Assembly: GCA_022072055.1 (NCBI GenBank)
Contig: JAJVIK010000011.1
Coordinates: 432,597 to 496,596 of the forward strand
Direction: 5' to 3'
From: a bacterium
GTDB taxonomy: Bacteria; Hinthialibacterota; Hinthialibacteria; OLB16
DNA length: 64,000 nucleotides
This document shows, in pieces, positions 44,600-55,497 of this stretch (positions are counted from its first letter, which is position 1; every line of letters starts with the position of its first letter). The notes beneath the pieces are model-generated. The model did no database searches. It was given only the letters and a program-made list of their open reading frames with translations, and was not told where the DNA came from. The position numbers and the translations under genes were made by a program.

Positions 44600-47557
44600 A
44601 TGCCTGAAGACAAGATCATTATCCGCGGCGCGCGGGAACACAACCTCAAGAACATCAATCTGGAACTCCCCAGAAACAAGCTGGTGGTGTTCACCGGGGT
44701 CTCCGGGTCGGGGAAATCCTCGCTGGCCTTCGACACGATTTACGCCGAGGGGCAACGTCGCTATGTCGAGTCGCTCTCGGCCTATGCCCGCCAGTTTCTG
44801 GGTCAAATGGAGAAACCGAAGGTCGATTACCTCGGGGGCCTTTCCCCCGCCATTTCCATCGAACAAAAGAGCACCTCCAAGAATCCGCGCTCCACAGTCG
44901 GAACGGTGACCGAGATCTACGATTACATGCGCGTTCTGTGGGCGCGGGTCGGGGTCCAACACTGTCACAAGTGCGGCAAGCCGGTGGGGGCGCAATCCAC
45001 CGAACAGATCATCCACCGCATCCTGCACTACCCGGAGGGGACCAAATTGATGCTTCTCGCCCCGGTGGTCCGGGACCGCAAGGGCGAGTACCGGGATCTG
45101 TTCGAGGACATGCGCCGGGATGGGTTTGCCCGCGCGCGGGTGGATGGGGAGGTCTATGAGCTCGAGCGCCTCCTTCCGGCGGAGGGAAAACGGGCGGCGG
45201 AGATCGAGCTCGATAAGCGCCTGAAGCACAGCATTGAAATTGTGGTGGACCGGATCATCCTGCGCGAGGGCATCGAGTCCCGTCTCGCCGATTCGGTGGA
45301 GATGACCCTGGAGAAGGGCGAGGGGTTGCTGATCGCCAAAGTGATTGATGGCGAGGAGACCCTCATGTCGCAGCGCAGCGCCTGCACCGATTGCGGGATC
45401 AGCTTCGAGGAGCTCGCCCCACAGAACTTCTCCTTCAACAACCCCAAGGGGATGTGCCCAGCGTGCGATGGGTTGGGGCGCAAGCTGGAGTACGATCCCG
45501 ACCGAATTGTCCGCGATCCCGCCAGGTCGATCCGCGCGGGCGCTATCGGCCCGATCCGGAGCGTGTTCGAGGATGGCAAGAAATCTCACTGGTCGCGGGT
45601 CATCGCCCAGAATCTCCGTCAGCTGGCCGACCACGCCGGTTTCTCCCTGGACACACCCTATGGGCGCCTCAAGAAAGCCCATAAAGACCTGTTGATGAAC
45701 GGTCCCACCCCTAAGGAGAAGGGGAAGCTGGGGTGGAAGGGGATGATCCCCATGCTCAAGCGCTGGTTTGAGAACACGAACAGCGAGGGGATGCGCACCT
45801 GGTTGCTTGAGCAATACATGACCCCGGTCACTTGCCGGACATGCGGCGGCGGGCGGCTCAAGCCCGAAAGCGCGGCGGTCAAGGTGGGCGAGAAATCGCT
45901 GGTCGAGGTCACCCGGCTCACCGTGGAGCAATCGCTCCAATTCTTCGACGCCCTCTTTGGCGAGGATTCCCATCCCAGGGAAGGAGTGGGCGCCTTCGGA
46001 GGCAACGGCAAACCGGGAACCGCTTGGATCACCCACCCGCTGGATGAGATCCCGTCGCGACTTTCCGAGGTGGAGATGGAGATCGCCGCCGAGGTGCTCA
46101 AGGAGGTTCGGGGGCGACTCAAGTTTCTACTCGATGTCGGCCTCTATTACCTAACCCTCGACCGTTCCGCGCCAAGTCTTTCCGGGGGCGAGGCGCAGCG
46201 GATTCGCCTTGCCAGCCAGATCGGCTGCGGCTTGGTGGGGGTGCTCTATATTCTGGATGAACCCAGCATCGGCCTGCACCAGCGCGACAACCGGAAACTG
46301 ATCGACACCTTGTGCCGCCTGCGAGACATGGGCAACACGGTGATTGTGGTCGAACACGATGAAGAGACCATGGAGCGCGCGGATTACCTGGTGGATTTCG
46401 GTCCGGGGGCGGGGGTCGCGGGCGGGGAGATTGTGGTCGCGGGTCCCCCCGAGGAGGTCAAGGAGCACCCGGACTCCCTCACCGGACAGTATCTGACCGA
46501 GCGCCTGCGCATCCCGGTTCCTGAAGGGCGTCGTAAGGGCAACGGACAGAAGGTGACCATCGTGGGCGCCACGGAAAACAACCTCAAGGACATCAATGTC
46601 GAGATTCCGCTTGGCAAGTTCACTTGCATCACCGGCGTCTCCGGGTCGGGGAAATCAAGCCTCATCAACGAGGTTTTGTACAAGTCTCTCGCCGTGGATC
46701 TGAACGGGGCCTCGGAGAACCCCGGCAGGCACGAACGCATCCTGGGGATCGACAACCTGGACAAGGTGATCGATATCGACCAGAAGCCGATTGGGCGGAC
46801 CCCGCGCTCGAATCCCGTCACCTACACCAAGGTCTTCGACCCGATCCGTCACCTGTTCGCGCAGCTTCCGGAGGCCAAGGCGCGCGGGTATCAGGCCGGT
46901 CGGTTCTCTTTCAATGTGAAGGGGGGGCGTTGCGACGCCTGCGAGGGAGATGGTGTGAAGCGGATTGAGATGCACTTTCTCGCGGATGTGTTTGTCACCT
47001 GCGATGTGTGCAAGGGGACCCGCTTCAAACGCGAGACCCTGCAGGTCAAATTCAAGAATCACTCCATCGCGGATGTGCTCGATCTCACTGTGAACCAGGC
47101 GGTGGAGCTGTTTAAGGACATTCCCAAGATCAGGCGGATCCTGGACACCTTGGTGGAGGTCGGGTTGGGATACATCCACTTGGGACAGTCGGCCACCACC
47201 CTTTCCGGAGGCGAGGCGCAGCGGGTCAAACTGGCCAAGGAGCTTTGCAAGGTCGAGACCGGGCGCACGCTCTACATCCTCGACGAGCCCACCACGGGCC
47301 TTCATTTCGCGGACATCGACCGCCTGCTTTCGGTGCTCAACCGCCTGGTAGACCGCGGCAACACGGTGGTGGTGATCGAGCACAACCTGGATGTGATCAA
47401 GAGCGCGGATTGGATCATCGATCTGGGACCGGAGGGGGGCTTGGATGGCGGTACGGTGGTGGCGCGAGGGACCCCGGAAGAGCTGGCCGAATGTGAGCGG
47501 TCTTACACCGGACGGTTCCTGCGGAAGGCGCTGGGGATGGAGCTCCAACCGGCATGA
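44600..47557 (+). CDS. uvrA: Excinuclease ABC subunit A
   Basis: 985 residues. Two ABC ATPase halves: Walker [16 protein letters not shown] and [15 protein letters not shown]; signature motifs [12 protein letters not shown] and [12 protein letters not shown]; Walker [14 protein letters not shown] and [13 protein letters not shown]. Zinc modules: [38 protein letters not shown] with CDVCKGTRF. It finds damaged DNA and loads UvrB. The stop overlaps queC by ATGA. Confidence 0.97.
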   Translation: MPEDKIIIRGAREHNLKNINLELPRNKLVVFTGVSGSGKSSLAFDTIYAEGQRRYVESLSAYARQFLGQMEKPKVDYLGGLSPAISIEQKSTSKNPRSTVGTVTEIYDYMRVLWARVGVQHCHKCGKPVGAQSTEQIIHRILHYPEGTKLMLLAPVVRDRKGEYRDLFEDMRRDGFARARVDGEVYELERLLPAEGKRAAEIELDKRLKHSIEIVVDRIILREGIESRLADSVEMTLEKGEGLLIAKVIDGEETLMSQRSACTDCGISFEELAPQNFSFNNPKGMCPACDGLGRKLEYDPDRIVRDPARSIRAGAIGPIRSVFEDGKKSHWSRVIAQNLRQLADHAGFSLDTPYGRLKKAHKDLLMNGPTPKEKGKLGWKGMIPMLKRWFENTNSEGMRTWLLEQYMTPVTCRTCGGGRLKPESAAVKVGEKSLVEVTRLTVEQSLQFFDALFGEDSHPREGVGAFGGNGKPGTAWITHPLDEIPSRLSEVEMEIAAEVLKEVRGRLKFLLDVGLYYLTLDRSAPSLSGGEAQRIRLASQIGCGLVGVLYILDEPSIGLHQRDNRKLIDTLCRLRDMGNTVIVVEHDEETMERADYLVDFGPGAGVAGGEIVVAGPPEEVKEHPDSLTGQYLTERLRIPVPEGRRKGNGQKVTIVGATENNLKDINVEIPLGKFTCITGVSGSGKSSLINEVLYKSLAVDLNGASENPGRHERILGIDNLDKVIDIDQKPIGRTPRSNPVTYTKVFDPIRHLFAQLPEAKARGYQAGRFSFNVKGGRCDACEGDGVKRIEMHFLADVFVTCDVCKGTRFKRETLQVKFKNHSIADVLDLTVNQAVELFKDIPKIRRILDTLVEVGLGYIHLGQSATTLSGGEAQRVKLAKELCKVETGRTLYILDEPTTGLHFADIDRLLSVLNRLVDRGNTVVVIEHNLDVIKSADWIIDLGPEGGLDGGTVVARGTPEELAECERSYTGRFLRKALGMELQPA

Positions 47558-48261
47558 CTCACCCAGAGAGACCCGTTCGGGCGGTGGTGCTGCTTTCGGG
47601 AGGGCTGGATTCGGCCACGGCGCTGGCCATCGCTCGGTCCGAGAGACGCGAGTGTCATGCGCTCTCCTTGCGCTACGGGCAGCGCCACGAGATCGAGCTC
47701 GCGGCGGCCTCAAACCTCGCGCGGGCCCTTGGCGCGTCTCAGCATCTGATCCTGGACTTGCCGCTGGACCGCTGGGGGGGATCGGCGCTCACCGGGGACT
47801 TCGAGGTCCCCAAGGATCGCGCCTCGGAGGAGCTCGGCAGTGGCATCCCGATCACCTATGTCCCGGCGCGCAACACGGTCTTCCTGGCGTTGGCGCTGGC
47901 TTGGTCGGAGACCCTTGGCGCGGAGGAAATCTGGATCGGGGTGAACGCCCTGGATTATTCAGGCTATCCGGACTGCCGCCCGGAGTTCATCCGGGCTTTC
48001 GAGGAGGTAGCGCGCCTCGGGACCAAGGCGGGAGTAGAAGGGAACGTGCGCCTCTCCATCCGCGCCCCGCTTCAATTCCTCACCAAGGCGGAGATCATCC
48101 GCAAGGGGATCGCCCTCGGAGTGGACTATAGCCTCACTCGCTCCTGCTACGACCCGCCCACTCCGGACCTCCACTGCGGCCGCTGCGACTCCTGCCTGCT
48201 CCGCAAGAAGGGCTTTGCCGAGGCGGGGGTGGAGGACCCGACGAGATACGCCGCGCCTTAA
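47554..48261 (+). CDS. queC: 7-cyano-7-deazaguanine synthase
   Basis: 235 residues. The ATP-pyrophosphatase loop [16 protein letters not shown] near residue 12, [29 protein letters not shown], and the zinc site with four Cys in the C-terminal part ([18 protein letters not shown]). Makes preQ0 from carboxydeazaguanine for queuosine or related nucleotides. No other que genes or preQ1 riboswitch are present. Translation is coupled to uvrA by the four-base overlap. Confidence 0.95.
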   Translation: MTHPERPVRAVVLLSGGLDSATALAIARSERRECHALSLRYGQRHEIELAAASNLARALGASQHLILDLPLDRWGGSALTGDFEVPKDRASEELGSGIPITYVPARNTVFLALALAWSETLGAEEIWIGVNALDYSGYPDCRPEFIRAFEEVARLGTKAGVEGNVRLSIRAPLQFLTKAEIIRKGIALGVDYSLTRSCYDPPTPDLHCGRCDSCLLRKKGFAEAGVEDPTRYAAP

Positions 48262-48267
48262 CAACCC

Positions 48268-49005
48268 CTAACGGAGGTTCACCCCTCCATCCGAACGGAA
48301 AAGAGTGTCTCCCGCGCTCCTGGTCCCGTTCGTCGGACTGTAAGGAATGTCGTAGGGGGCATCTCGTCTCCCATCAGGTCCGTGGCCGATGAGGACATAC
48401 GAATCCGCCCGGAGGGGAGCGACTTGCCGCAAGACTTGAGTGCACCCGTCTCTCCCATTCGGAGACCAGCAGCGATGCGCTCCACGGAATTCATCATCCC
48501 GACTGCCAAACCTCCCATCCCGAGTCTCCCTGTCGAGATACATGTAGGACACGGGCGGCCGGCGGTCCTCAGAAATCAAGCTGGAGACATCCTCCCTTTC
48601 AAAGAACGGGTCTTGGGGAACCTCGGTCAGATACTTCACGGGAGAAGTGAGTGGAAAGAACATGCCGCTGGTTCCACCACGCATGTCATGCCCCTGCCAA
48701 CAGCAGCAACTCCTGAAAGTCGCTGGACGTCCCCCCGCGCAGCCTCCGCCAAAACGAGCCAGAATGAATTGCACGCCAATATCATCATCCCAGAAATCGA
48801 CCAGGAGCATTCCGTCCCGATCAGTTCTCAGGGATTCGATGCCGGTGGCCAGAGAACGCATGTCGGTGTTCTCCCTCGTCACCTTGGCGCGCACTTGCGC
48901 CTCCAGGAAGTTCGGCAACGCGATGGCAATCAGAATCAGAATGATGGCAATGACAATCAACAACTCGATCAGGGTGAAACCTCTCGTCTTTCTTCGCGGA
49001 TCCAT
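48268..49005 (-). CDS. Type II secretion/type IV pilus pseudopilin
   Basis: 245 residues. MDPRRKTRG then FTLIELLIVIAIILILIAIA: a textbook prepilin signal (Gly before Phe, Glu at +5). The rest contains several Cys and short SPT/PTNG strings typical of the many orphan pseudopilins in PVC-type genomes (PYSPTNG). No GspE/GspF or pilus genes nearby. Start at ATG 49005. Confidence 0.88.
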   Translation of the reverse strand: MDPRRKTRGFTLIELLIVIAIILILIAIALPNFLEAQVRAKVTRENTDMRSLATGIESLRTDRDGMLLVDFWDDDIGVQFILARFGGGCAGGRPATFRSCCCWQGHDMRGGTSGMFFPLTSPVKYLTEVPQDPFFEREDVSSLISEDRRPPVSYMYLDRETRDGRFGSRDDEFRGAHRCWSPNGRDGCTQVLRQVAPLRADSYVLIGHGPDGRRDAPYDIPYSPTNGTRSAGDTLFRSDGGVNLR

Positions 49006-49109
49006 GGGTTGTCCTCAAAGAATAAAGATGATTGCAGGCAAATCTTGGAATTTAGATTACCAAAGCCCGCGCCGCGCCGCCAGTGGAGATTTTCTCCTGG
49101 GATTTTGTC

Positions 49110-50576
49110 CTACTCCGCGGGTGTCCGGCGCGTTAGAGCCCTGAGGTTGGGATGCTCGCCGTGCAAGAGTCCCAGGGAGACTCCGACCCACCCGGCCAGG
49201 ATCAGAGTGGGGGCAACCCACTCAACACTCCCCTGGTCCCAGCGGATAGCCGCGAGCAAGAGCGCGAGGGCCGCAAGCAATCCTAGGGGAAGGAGCGCGC
49301 GTGGGATGAGGATTTGGGGAAGGTGACAGCGCATCAGGCTGATCTGGAGAACCACCCCCAGGCACTCGGTGAGCAGGGTGGCCGCCGCCGCGCCCACATG
49401 CCCGACTCCAGGCAGGAGCACGGTGAAGAAAAGCGCGTTCATCGCCACATTCCCAAACACCATCGCTCCGGTGACCCCCACCAACGGGCGCTGGAACCCG
49501 GCGGCGATCAGGACTTGGAAGAGAAAGAGGTTGAGAAACACCGCCGCCTCCGCGCATCCCAGCAAGACCAGTGGCCCCCATGCCGGGCGCAGTTCCTCCA
49601 GGACCTTGAAGCGAAGCAGCAGCGGCGCGCCCCACACAATCCCCAACGCCACGATTCCCGCGAGCGCCACAAACAGACGCCAAACCCGCCGCGCGGCCTC
49701 CTCAAAGGCGCGCCTCGATTCCTTCCACAGCCCCGCCAGCGCCGGGTAGATTCCCTCCATGAGCACCGCCGGAAGCATGTTGAACGCCTCAGTGAGCTTC
49801 ACCGCGCTCACATACCAGGCGAGGTGCTCGGACTGCTCGGGGAAGAACAGGCGCAGCATCACCTGATCGATCCGGTAGTACAGAACCGTGGAGAGACGAG
49901 TCAAGAACAGCGGAGCCGACTCCCGGAAGAGCCCCATGCAGCCGCCCCAGACTCCACCCCAAACGGGGGAAACCCTCCCGAACCCCAACCAAGCCACCAC
50001 CGCCATCGAGACAACCATGCAGCCCCACCAACCCATCACCACGCGCGGGAGGGAGTTGAACGGGCCTCCGGGAAGAAGCCCAAGCAGGAACACCCCATAC
50101 CGGAGCAGATTCGCCCACACCGGAACGCGCATGTCGAGCAGCGCTCGGAAAATCCCCTCGCAGGCGGAGTAAGGCGCGAGCAGGATCGTGGCGGAAAAGA
50201 ACAGGACCCATGGCAACTCGGGGAGCTCGCGGAAGGTCGGAACCGCGAACAAGACCGCCACGGCAAGAAGCCAGAAAAGGACCCCTTGGAGGCCGAGGAG
50301 GAGCAAGGCCGAGGCCAGTGTCCGCCCTTTGTCCGCCGCGCTCTCGGCGCGGGCCATTTCGCGGACCAGGATCCCGGCGACACCTCCTTCGGCCAGGCCC
50401 GCGAAGATCCCGACATAGGCGAGGATAAAGCTGTATTGACCATAGAGGTCGGCCTTCAGAACCAGGAAAAAGAGCAGGACATAATGGCCGACGCCCAAAA
50501 GCTTCGCCCCGGCCTTGCCGAGGAACGAGTACCCGGCGACCCTCGCCACTCGGAGAAACAGACGGTCTTCGCTCAC
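49110..50576 (-). CDS. Polysaccharide flippase (Wzx/MATE-like)
   Basis: 488 residues with about 14 helices in the polysaccharide-transporter pattern: FLGKAGAKLLGVGHYVLLFF, GLAEGGVAGILVREMARAES, YYRIDQVMLRLFF in the middle, PAVLMEGIYPALAGLW. These proteins flip lipid-linked oligosaccharide units across the inner membrane. Overlaps the histone-deacetylase-like gene (50573-50576). No glycosyltransferases adjoin it. Confidence 0.85.
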   Translation of the reverse strand: MSEDRLFLRVARVAGYSFLGKAGAKLLGVGHYVLLFFLVLKADLYGQYSFILAYVGIFAGLAEGGVAGILVREMARAESAADKGRTLASALLLLGLQGVLFWLLAVAVLFAVPTFRELPELPWVLFFSATILLAPYSACEGIFRALLDMRVPVWANLLRYGVFLLGLLPGGPFNSLPRVVMGWWGCMVVSMAVVAWLGFGRVSPVWGGVWGGCMGLFRESAPLFLTRLSTVLYYRIDQVMLRLFFPEQSEHLAWYVSAVKLTEAFNMLPAVLMEGIYPALAGLWKESRRAFEEAARRVWRLFVALAGIVALGIVWGAPLLLRFKVLEELRPAWGPLVLLGCAEAAVFLNLFLFQVLIAAGFQRPLVGVTGAMVFGNVAMNALFFTVLLPGVGHVGAAAATLLTECLGVVLQISLMRCHLPQILIPRALLPLGLLAALALLLAAIRWDQGSVEWVAPTLILAGWVGVSLGLLHGEHPNLRALTRRTPAE

Positions 50577-51490
50577 GAGACTCCCTGGTGGTAGGCGACC
50601 ACGGATTTCCCAAGGACCTGGAGGTTGTAGCCTCCCTCCAGCAAGCTCACCACCCCACGGCCTCCCGCGAGTTCCGAGATGCGTCTCCCAACCTCGAAAA
50701 AAGAGTCCTCATCCAGGGGAAAGGCCCCAAGCGGATCGAGCTTGTGTCCGTCAAAACCCGCCGACACCAGGACGACCTGGGGATCGAATCCGGCCACTTC
50801 ATCAAGCCCGCGCTCAAAGGTGTCCATCCACAGATTGAGCGCCACTCCCGGAGGCATCGGGAAATTGAGGGTCCTCCCTTCCCCCTCGCCAAGACCCCGT
50901 TCGAGCCGAGACCCGGTGCCGGGATAGTGCGGAGACTGATGCAGGGAGAGAAAGAAGACATCGCCACGCGTATAGAACGCATCCTGGGTGCCATTTCCGT
51001 GGTGGACATCGAAATCGATGATCCCCACCCGCGACACCGCGTCCGATTCGAGCAGCCACTGGGCGGCGATCGCGATGTTGTTGAACAGGCAGAACCCCAT
51101 CGAGCGCGAGGGGGTCGCGTGGTGTCCCGGCGGACGCACGAGGCAAAGGACACGGTCCTGCTTGCCCTCCAAAACCGCGCGGCAGGCGGCGAGACACCCT
51201 CCAACCGCCTCCAGGGCGACCCGCGCGGACTCCGGACAAACCACGGTGTCCGGATCAAGGAAACCCCCTCCAGCCTCGGCGGTGTCAAAAACCCGTTCCA
51301 CCATGTCCGAGCCATGAATCTTAAGGATCGGTTCCAGGGTCGCCTCCTCGAATTGGAGGAGCGGAAGCATGTCGAGGATTCCGGCCTCTCGAAAAGCCTT
51401 GTCGATGGCGACGAGCCGGTCGGGGCACTCCGGGTGATAGCCGGTGTCGTGATCCAGGAAAACCGGGCTATGAACAAGGGCAGCACGCAT
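50573..51490 (-). CDS. Histone deacetylase/AcuC-family amidohydrolase
   Basis: 305 residues. Conserved elements: FLDHDTGYHPECPDRL, RPPGHHATPSRSMGFCLFNN with the catalytic His pair, GIIDFDVHHGNGTQDAF with metal-binding Asp and His, SLHQSPHYPGTG, and LVSAGFDGHKLDPLG with the second metal Asp. Bacterial members act on acetylpolyamines, acetoin-pathway or protein lysines; which is unknown here. Leads the flippase gene by a four-base overlap. Confidence 0.92.
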   Translation of the reverse strand: MRAALVHSPVFLDHDTGYHPECPDRLVAIDKAFREAGILDMLPLLQFEEATLEPILKIHGSDMVERVFDTAEAGGGFLDPDTVVCPESARVALEAVGGCLAACRAVLEGKQDRVLCLVRPPGHHATPSRSMGFCLFNNIAIAAQWLLESDAVSRVGIIDFDVHHGNGTQDAFYTRGDVFFLSLHQSPHYPGTGSRLERGLGEGEGRTLNFPMPPGVALNLWMDTFERGLDEVAGFDPQVVLVSAGFDGHKLDPLGAFPLDEDSFFEVGRRISELAGGRGVVSLLEGGYNLQVLGKSVVAYHQGVS

Positions 51491-51621
51491 GATTCAAGGG
51501 ATACGGCGACAATGATAGGGCAGTTTCCGCAGTCATTGTACGGGTTCCCTTCCTTCGGTATGCCCCTGCCCCTATGATGCGAGGTTCTAGGTTTTGATCT
51601 TGGAAGGAGGGTTGTTTCTTC

Positions 51622-52404
51622 GTGTCTTTGTCTTCACTTCTGGAGGGGCGTGTGGCCCTGGTTTTTGGAACAGCGAACAAGAAGAGCATCGCCTGGGCGG
51701 TGGCCAAGCGCCTCTCGCAGTCCGGCGCGAAGATTGTCTTGACCTATCAGGACCCGCGTCTGGAGGGGAATGTGCTCCCGCTCGCGGCGGAGCTCCCCGA
51801 CTGCATCCCCTGCAAGTGCGACCTTACGGTCGAAGAAGATGTCGCGGCGGTCTTTAAGCTGGTCGAGGAGAAGTACGGACGCCTGGATATCCTGATCCAC
51901 AGCGTGGCCTACGCGCTCCGGGAGGATCTGGACCGTCGCTTCCTGGACACCAGCCAGGAGGGGTTTCGGATCGCCCAGACAGTCAGCGCTTACACCCTGG
52001 TGGCGGCGGCGCGCGGGGCGCTCCCGCTCATGGAGAAAGCCGGAGGCGGCAGCATCCTGGCGATGACCTACCACGGCAGCGAGCGTGTCATCCCGAACTA
52101 CAACGTGATGGGGGTCTCCAAGGCGGCCCTGGAGGCCTGTGTGCGTTACCTCGCCGCCGATCTGGGCCCCATGAACATCCGGGTCAACGCCCTCTCGCCC
52201 GGCCCGCTCAACACCCTGGCGGCGCGCGGGATCACCGGATTGCTCACCATGCTCAAGTATTTCCGTGAGCGCGCCCCGCTGCGTCGCAACACCGACCTCG
52301 AGGAAGTGGCCGACACCGCCTTGTTCTTCTCCAGCGACCTGTCACGTGGGATCACGGGCGAGGTATTGTATGTGGATTGCGGGTATCACATCACCGGGAT
52401 GTAG
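51622..52404 (+). CDS. fabI: Enoyl-[acyl-carrier-protein] reductase [NADH]
   Basis: 260 residues, the typical FabI length. NAD fold with the divergent loop GTANKKSIAWAVAKRL, CDLTVEED, HSVAYALRE, and the active-site Tyr-x6-Lys in NYNVMGVSKAALEA. Also NIRVNALSPGPLNTLAARGI and GEVLYVDCGYHITGM at the end. It performs the last reduction of fatty-acid elongation. GTG 51622 is preceded by GGAAGGAGG, 11 bases away. Confidence 0.95.
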   Translation: MSLSSLLEGRVALVFGTANKKSIAWAVAKRLSQSGAKIVLTYQDPRLEGNVLPLAAELPDCIPCKCDLTVEEDVAAVFKLVEEKYGRLDILIHSVAYALREDLDRRFLDTSQEGFRIAQTVSAYTLVAAARGALPLMEKAGGGSILAMTYHGSERVIPNYNVMGVSKAALEACVRYLAADLGPMNIRVNALSPGPLNTLAARGITGLLTMLKYFRERAPLRRNTDLEEVADTALFFSSDLSRGITGEVLYVDCGYHITGM

Positions 52405-52415
52405 GACCTTGGAAA

Positions 52416-53735
52416 GTGGATGAACACGCGCGCTGGTGCGCTCGCCTTGAGTGGCTCCTGATTGTCCTCGCGGCTGTCTGGCTGGCGTTCGCGGTGTACC
52501 CGGAGGCGCAGCTCGATAACGACATGTCGCGCTTCGCCTCGGTCGAGAGGCTGGTCGAGGCCGGGACCTGGGTCATTGACGACAGCCCGTTCCACTACAA
52601 GAAACCACGCGGGAAACGCCCGGCCACGCCGATTGTCGACAGGGCCAAAATGGGGGACCATTTCTATTCCACCAAACCCCCGATGATGTCGTTCCTGATG
52701 GCCGGCGAGTATTGGGTTTGGAGGCATGTCTTCGGTTTGTCGTTCGCCAATGAGACCCAGCACCGCTTCCTGATCTGGGTCTTGACCTACACCTTTGTCG
52801 CCCTGCCGTTCCTCTCCATCGGACTGGTCTATCGCTGGGCCGGAGGGTGGTTCATCTCAGACCCCTTCGTGCGCCTGGTGGGGATGTTCGTGCTGCTGTT
52901 CTGCAACCAACTCTGGGGCTTTTCACGGACGCTCAACAACCATGTGCCTTCGGCGGCGATGCTTTTCTTCTCAATGATCGCGGCGATTGGTCTGGTGCAT
53001 GGAAAGGTCGCCCCGAAGGCGTGGCTGTTCGCGCTGATCGGTTTCGCGGCGGGAATGCTGCCGACATTCGACCTGCCGGGGATGTTCTTTTGCATCCCGC
53101 TGTTCCTCTACCTGCTATGGTTTTTTCCGAAGCCGACCCTCACGTGGTTTGTGATTGGGGCGATCATTCCGTTGGGGCTTCACTTCGCCCTGACTTACTG
53201 GATCACCGGCGGCCTGATTCCCGTCTACATGCAGAAGGAGCTTTACCACTACGAGGATTCTTACTGGGATCGGATGGGGGGGATCGACGCCCTCCAGGAG
53301 CCGAAGTGGCTGTATTTCTTCCACCTTTCGGTGGGGAGGAAAGGGCTGTTTTCGCTTTACCCCATCTTAGTCCTTTCCGTTCTTGCGGTCCTTGGCTCCT
53401 TCAGACAACCAGCCTCAGAGACCCAAACCAAGGCCCCGCGCGTCGAGGGCCTTGCCCTTGTCGCCCTGACCCTCTTGTGGATGCTGTTCTACACCATTAA
53501 GACCAACAACTATGGCGGGGTCTCCTTCGGGTATCGCTGGTTCATGTTCTTTACACCCGCGCTGGCCTTCTATTCCCTCTTCGCCATCGAGCGGATGAAA
53601 CAGGGGTGGGGTTGGGCGGTTGTGTGCTTGCTGATCGCGATATCTTTCTACTCCGGCTGGCAATGCTCGGTGGACCCCTGGACAGTCAATGAAGAGTGGA
53701 CCTGCCGCTTCCTCGGCAAATGGGAATTCAAATAG
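52416..53735 (+). CDS. Multi-pass membrane protein of PMT-like glycosyltransferase type
   Basis: 439 residues from GTG 52416, 11 bp after fabI; a longer start overlaps fabI. About 9-10 membrane helices with an N-terminal short periplasmic loop carrying acidic residues (YPEAQLDNDMSRFASVERLV), then FYSTKPPMMSFLMAGEYWVW, a phrase common in ArnT/PMT-like proteins. Likely transfers sugars from lipid carriers to a membrane or cell-wall acceptor; no substrate motif is specific. Followed closely by the LPG-synthase-type gene. Confidence 0.7.
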   Translation: MDEHARWCARLEWLLIVLAAVWLAFAVYPEAQLDNDMSRFASVERLVEAGTWVIDDSPFHYKKPRGKRPATPIVDRAKMGDHFYSTKPPMMSFLMAGEYWVWRHVFGLSFANETQHRFLIWVLTYTFVALPFLSIGLVYRWAGGWFISDPFVRLVGMFVLLFCNQLWGFSRTLNNHVPSAAMLFFSMIAAIGLVHGKVAPKAWLFALIGFAAGMLPTFDLPGMFFCIPLFLYLLWFFPKPTLTWFVIGAIIPLGLHFALTYWITGGLIPVYMQKELYHYEDSYWDRMGGIDALQEPKWLYFFHLSVGRKGLFSLYPILVLSVLAVLGSFRQPASETQTKAPRVEGLALVALTLLWMLFYTIKTNNYGGVSFGYRWFMFFTPALAFYSLFAIERMKQGWGWAVVCLLIAISFYSGWQCSVDPWTVNEEWTCRFLGKWEFK

Positions 53736-53738
53736 GCC

Positions 53739-54755
53739 ATGAAAGGCTGGAAGTTCTGGTTCGGCTTGGCGGTCGGCCTGCTTGCCCTGGCTTACTTCTC
53801 GCGCGACCTGGAGGTCTCCGAGTTCGCCCAGTCCTGGAGACGTATCCATCCCTCGCGTTATGCCGAGGGGGTTTTCTGGTTCTGCTTCAGCTTCTGGCTG
53901 CGTTGTCCAAGATGGAGAGTCCTCACCCGAGGGCTGGGGGACATCGGCCTATCGCTGCTCACCAAGGCATTCTTCGTGGGGATGTTGGTCAACCGGCTCT
54001 TCCCGGCGCGCCTTGGCGAGGTGGCGCGGTGCGTGATCCTCAAACGGGGCCGCATGGTTTCCCTGTGGGGGTTGTTCGCCACGGTCGCCGCGGAAAAAGC
54101 CTTCGATGGTCTCGCGCTGCTGTCATGCGCCCTGCTGGGTTTGCTGTTCATTCCCGCCGGGGGACTCCCCTCCGGTGTGGATGAGTTCATTGACGAAAAT
54201 CGAGCTGGGATTCTCGTGAGCGCTTTCGGGCTTCCGCTCCTCTTGCTCCTTGTGGCGTGGTCCATTCCGCTCGTTCAACGCTTGTTTCAAAGATTTCACG
54301 CGGCCGCCTGGCATGCCCCCTTCAGTCGGACCCTTCAGTCGGTCCTGGAGGGGTTGGAGGTGGCTCGGCGGGGGCGCAGCCTGCTCGCGGCAACCCTGCT
54401 CACCGCCTTGGTGTGGGCCACCCTGGCGCGTTCGGCCTACTGCGCGATCTTGTCCTTCGGGTGGGACCTGCACCCCTCCTCGGGGGTGGTGTTGTGCGCG
54501 GCCATCGGACTCGCGGTGATCGTTCCGCAGGCGCCAAGTTTTGTGGGGGTCTATCAAGTCGCGGTCCAGTGGACCATGGTGGGCCTTTACGGGGTTCCGC
54601 TCCAAGAGGCCAAGGCCTTCGCGGTGGCGATCTGGTTCATGCAAATCGTTCCGGTCGGTCTGATCGGCTTTGTATGCCTGCGACTCCTTGGAACCACGCT
54701 CAAGGAAGCCACTCTCACCGAACCCTCCCCAGAACCGCCCACCGCCTCTCCCTGA
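53739..54755 (+). CDS. Lysylphosphatidylglycerol-synthase transmembrane (UPF0104) family protein
   Basis: 338 residues, eight or so helices. Family features: GMLVNRLFPARLGEVARCVI and EKAFDGLALLSCALLG in the first half, IGLAVIVPQAPSFVGVYQVA and ALSFG-type spacing in the second. It lacks the C-terminal lysyltransferase domain of MprF. Such stand-alone proteins are flippase-like or dolichol-sugar transferase-like. Two bases or so after the previous gene, so co-transcribed. The 258 bp that follow hold no gene I can support. Confidence 0.82.
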   Translation: MKGWKFWFGLAVGLLALAYFSRDLEVSEFAQSWRRIHPSRYAEGVFWFCFSFWLRCPRWRVLTRGLGDIGLSLLTKAFFVGMLVNRLFPARLGEVARCVILKRGRMVSLWGLFATVAAEKAFDGLALLSCALLGLLFIPAGGLPSGVDEFIDENRAGILVSAFGLPLLLLLVAWSIPLVQRLFQRFHAAAWHAPFSRTLQSVLEGLEVARRGRSLLAATLLTALVWATLARSAYCAILSFGWDLHPSSGVVLCAAIGLAVIVPQAPSFVGVYQVAVQWTMVGLYGVPLQEAKAFAVAIWFMQIVPVGLIGFVCLRLLGTTLKEATLTEPSPEPPTASP

Positions 54756-55013
54756 ACCCAACGCTCGCCATTCAGTCTGCTCCGGAGCGCGAGCTCCCTT
54801 GGGGCTACTCGCTCGTGGTTCCCCACGACATTTCGGAGGCGCCCCGGTCAGATCCCGCCCCCATCCCCCTACCCGCAACCCTTGCAGTATCAGCCGCTTA
54901 CAGAGCGATTGAAAGAGTTCTCCCAGCTGGCACACACCCTGCACTCGGTCCATGTTGACCGGGGGCCAAGAGGTTCCTGATGAACTTCAGACCGTGGAAA
55001 GGGGCATGGAACA

Positions 55014-55463
55014 ATGGTTCAAGCGGTTGAGTTCACGCTATCCGTGGTCACAGCCTACGCCCTGCTCGGGTTCGTGGTGGCTGTCGCGCTGCACCTCGGC
55101 GGGCTTCGCGGAATTGACCCGGCCACCCGGGGAGCGGGCTTCTTCTTCAGGGCGCTGATCACTCCGGGAATGATCGCGCTCTGGCCGATCCTCCTCCACA
55201 AGTGGGTCCGCGCAAGGTCCGGACACAACCCCTTGGGGGAGCCTGACAGGCCGATCCGGCCGAACACGCTGCGGATGGTTCACGGTCTCGCCTTCAAGAC
55301 GCTGGTGGCGATCCTCCCAATCCTCTTCGCGGCCGGAATCCTGGCGCGCGCCGGCATCACTCTCCAGGCCCAGACCTGGCCGGATGCGCCGAGCGAGTTG
55401 GAGATGCGATCCGCGGCCGAGGGAAACAAATCGGAAACTCACGAGAATCTCGCCCGACACTGA
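55014..55463 (+). CDS. Three-helix membrane protein heading the Rieske cluster
   Basis: 149 residues with helices at VTAYALLGFVVAVALHLGG, ALITPGMIALWPILLHKWV and FKTLVAILPILFAAGILARA. A short polar tail follows. No named family is recognised; similar proteins sit beside Rieske/ferric-reductase genes. It ends 34 bp before the Rieske protein gene and reads in the same direction. Confidence 0.65.
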   Translation: MVQAVEFTLSVVTAYALLGFVVAVALHLGGLRGIDPATRGAGFFFRALITPGMIALWPILLHKWVRARSGHNPLGEPDRPIRPNTLRMVHGLAFKTLVAILPILFAAGILARAGITLQAQTWPDAPSELEMRSAAEGNKSETHENLARH

Positions 55464-55497
55464 CGGCAATTGACGATCATAGAGAGGAATCGGAGAC

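Noticed and set aside
44288-46036. 582-codon minus-strand frame
   Set aside because: Antisense to uvrA and reading through the hairpin element; no family motifs.
49314-50594. 426-codon plus-strand frame
   Set aside because: Antisense to the flippase; His/Arg/Gln-rich shadow.
54756-55013. 258 bp gap after the LPG-synthase-type gene with an open frame ending VHVDRGPRGS
   Set aside because: The frame has no good start codon or ribosome-binding site and no recognisable domain; left as non-coding.
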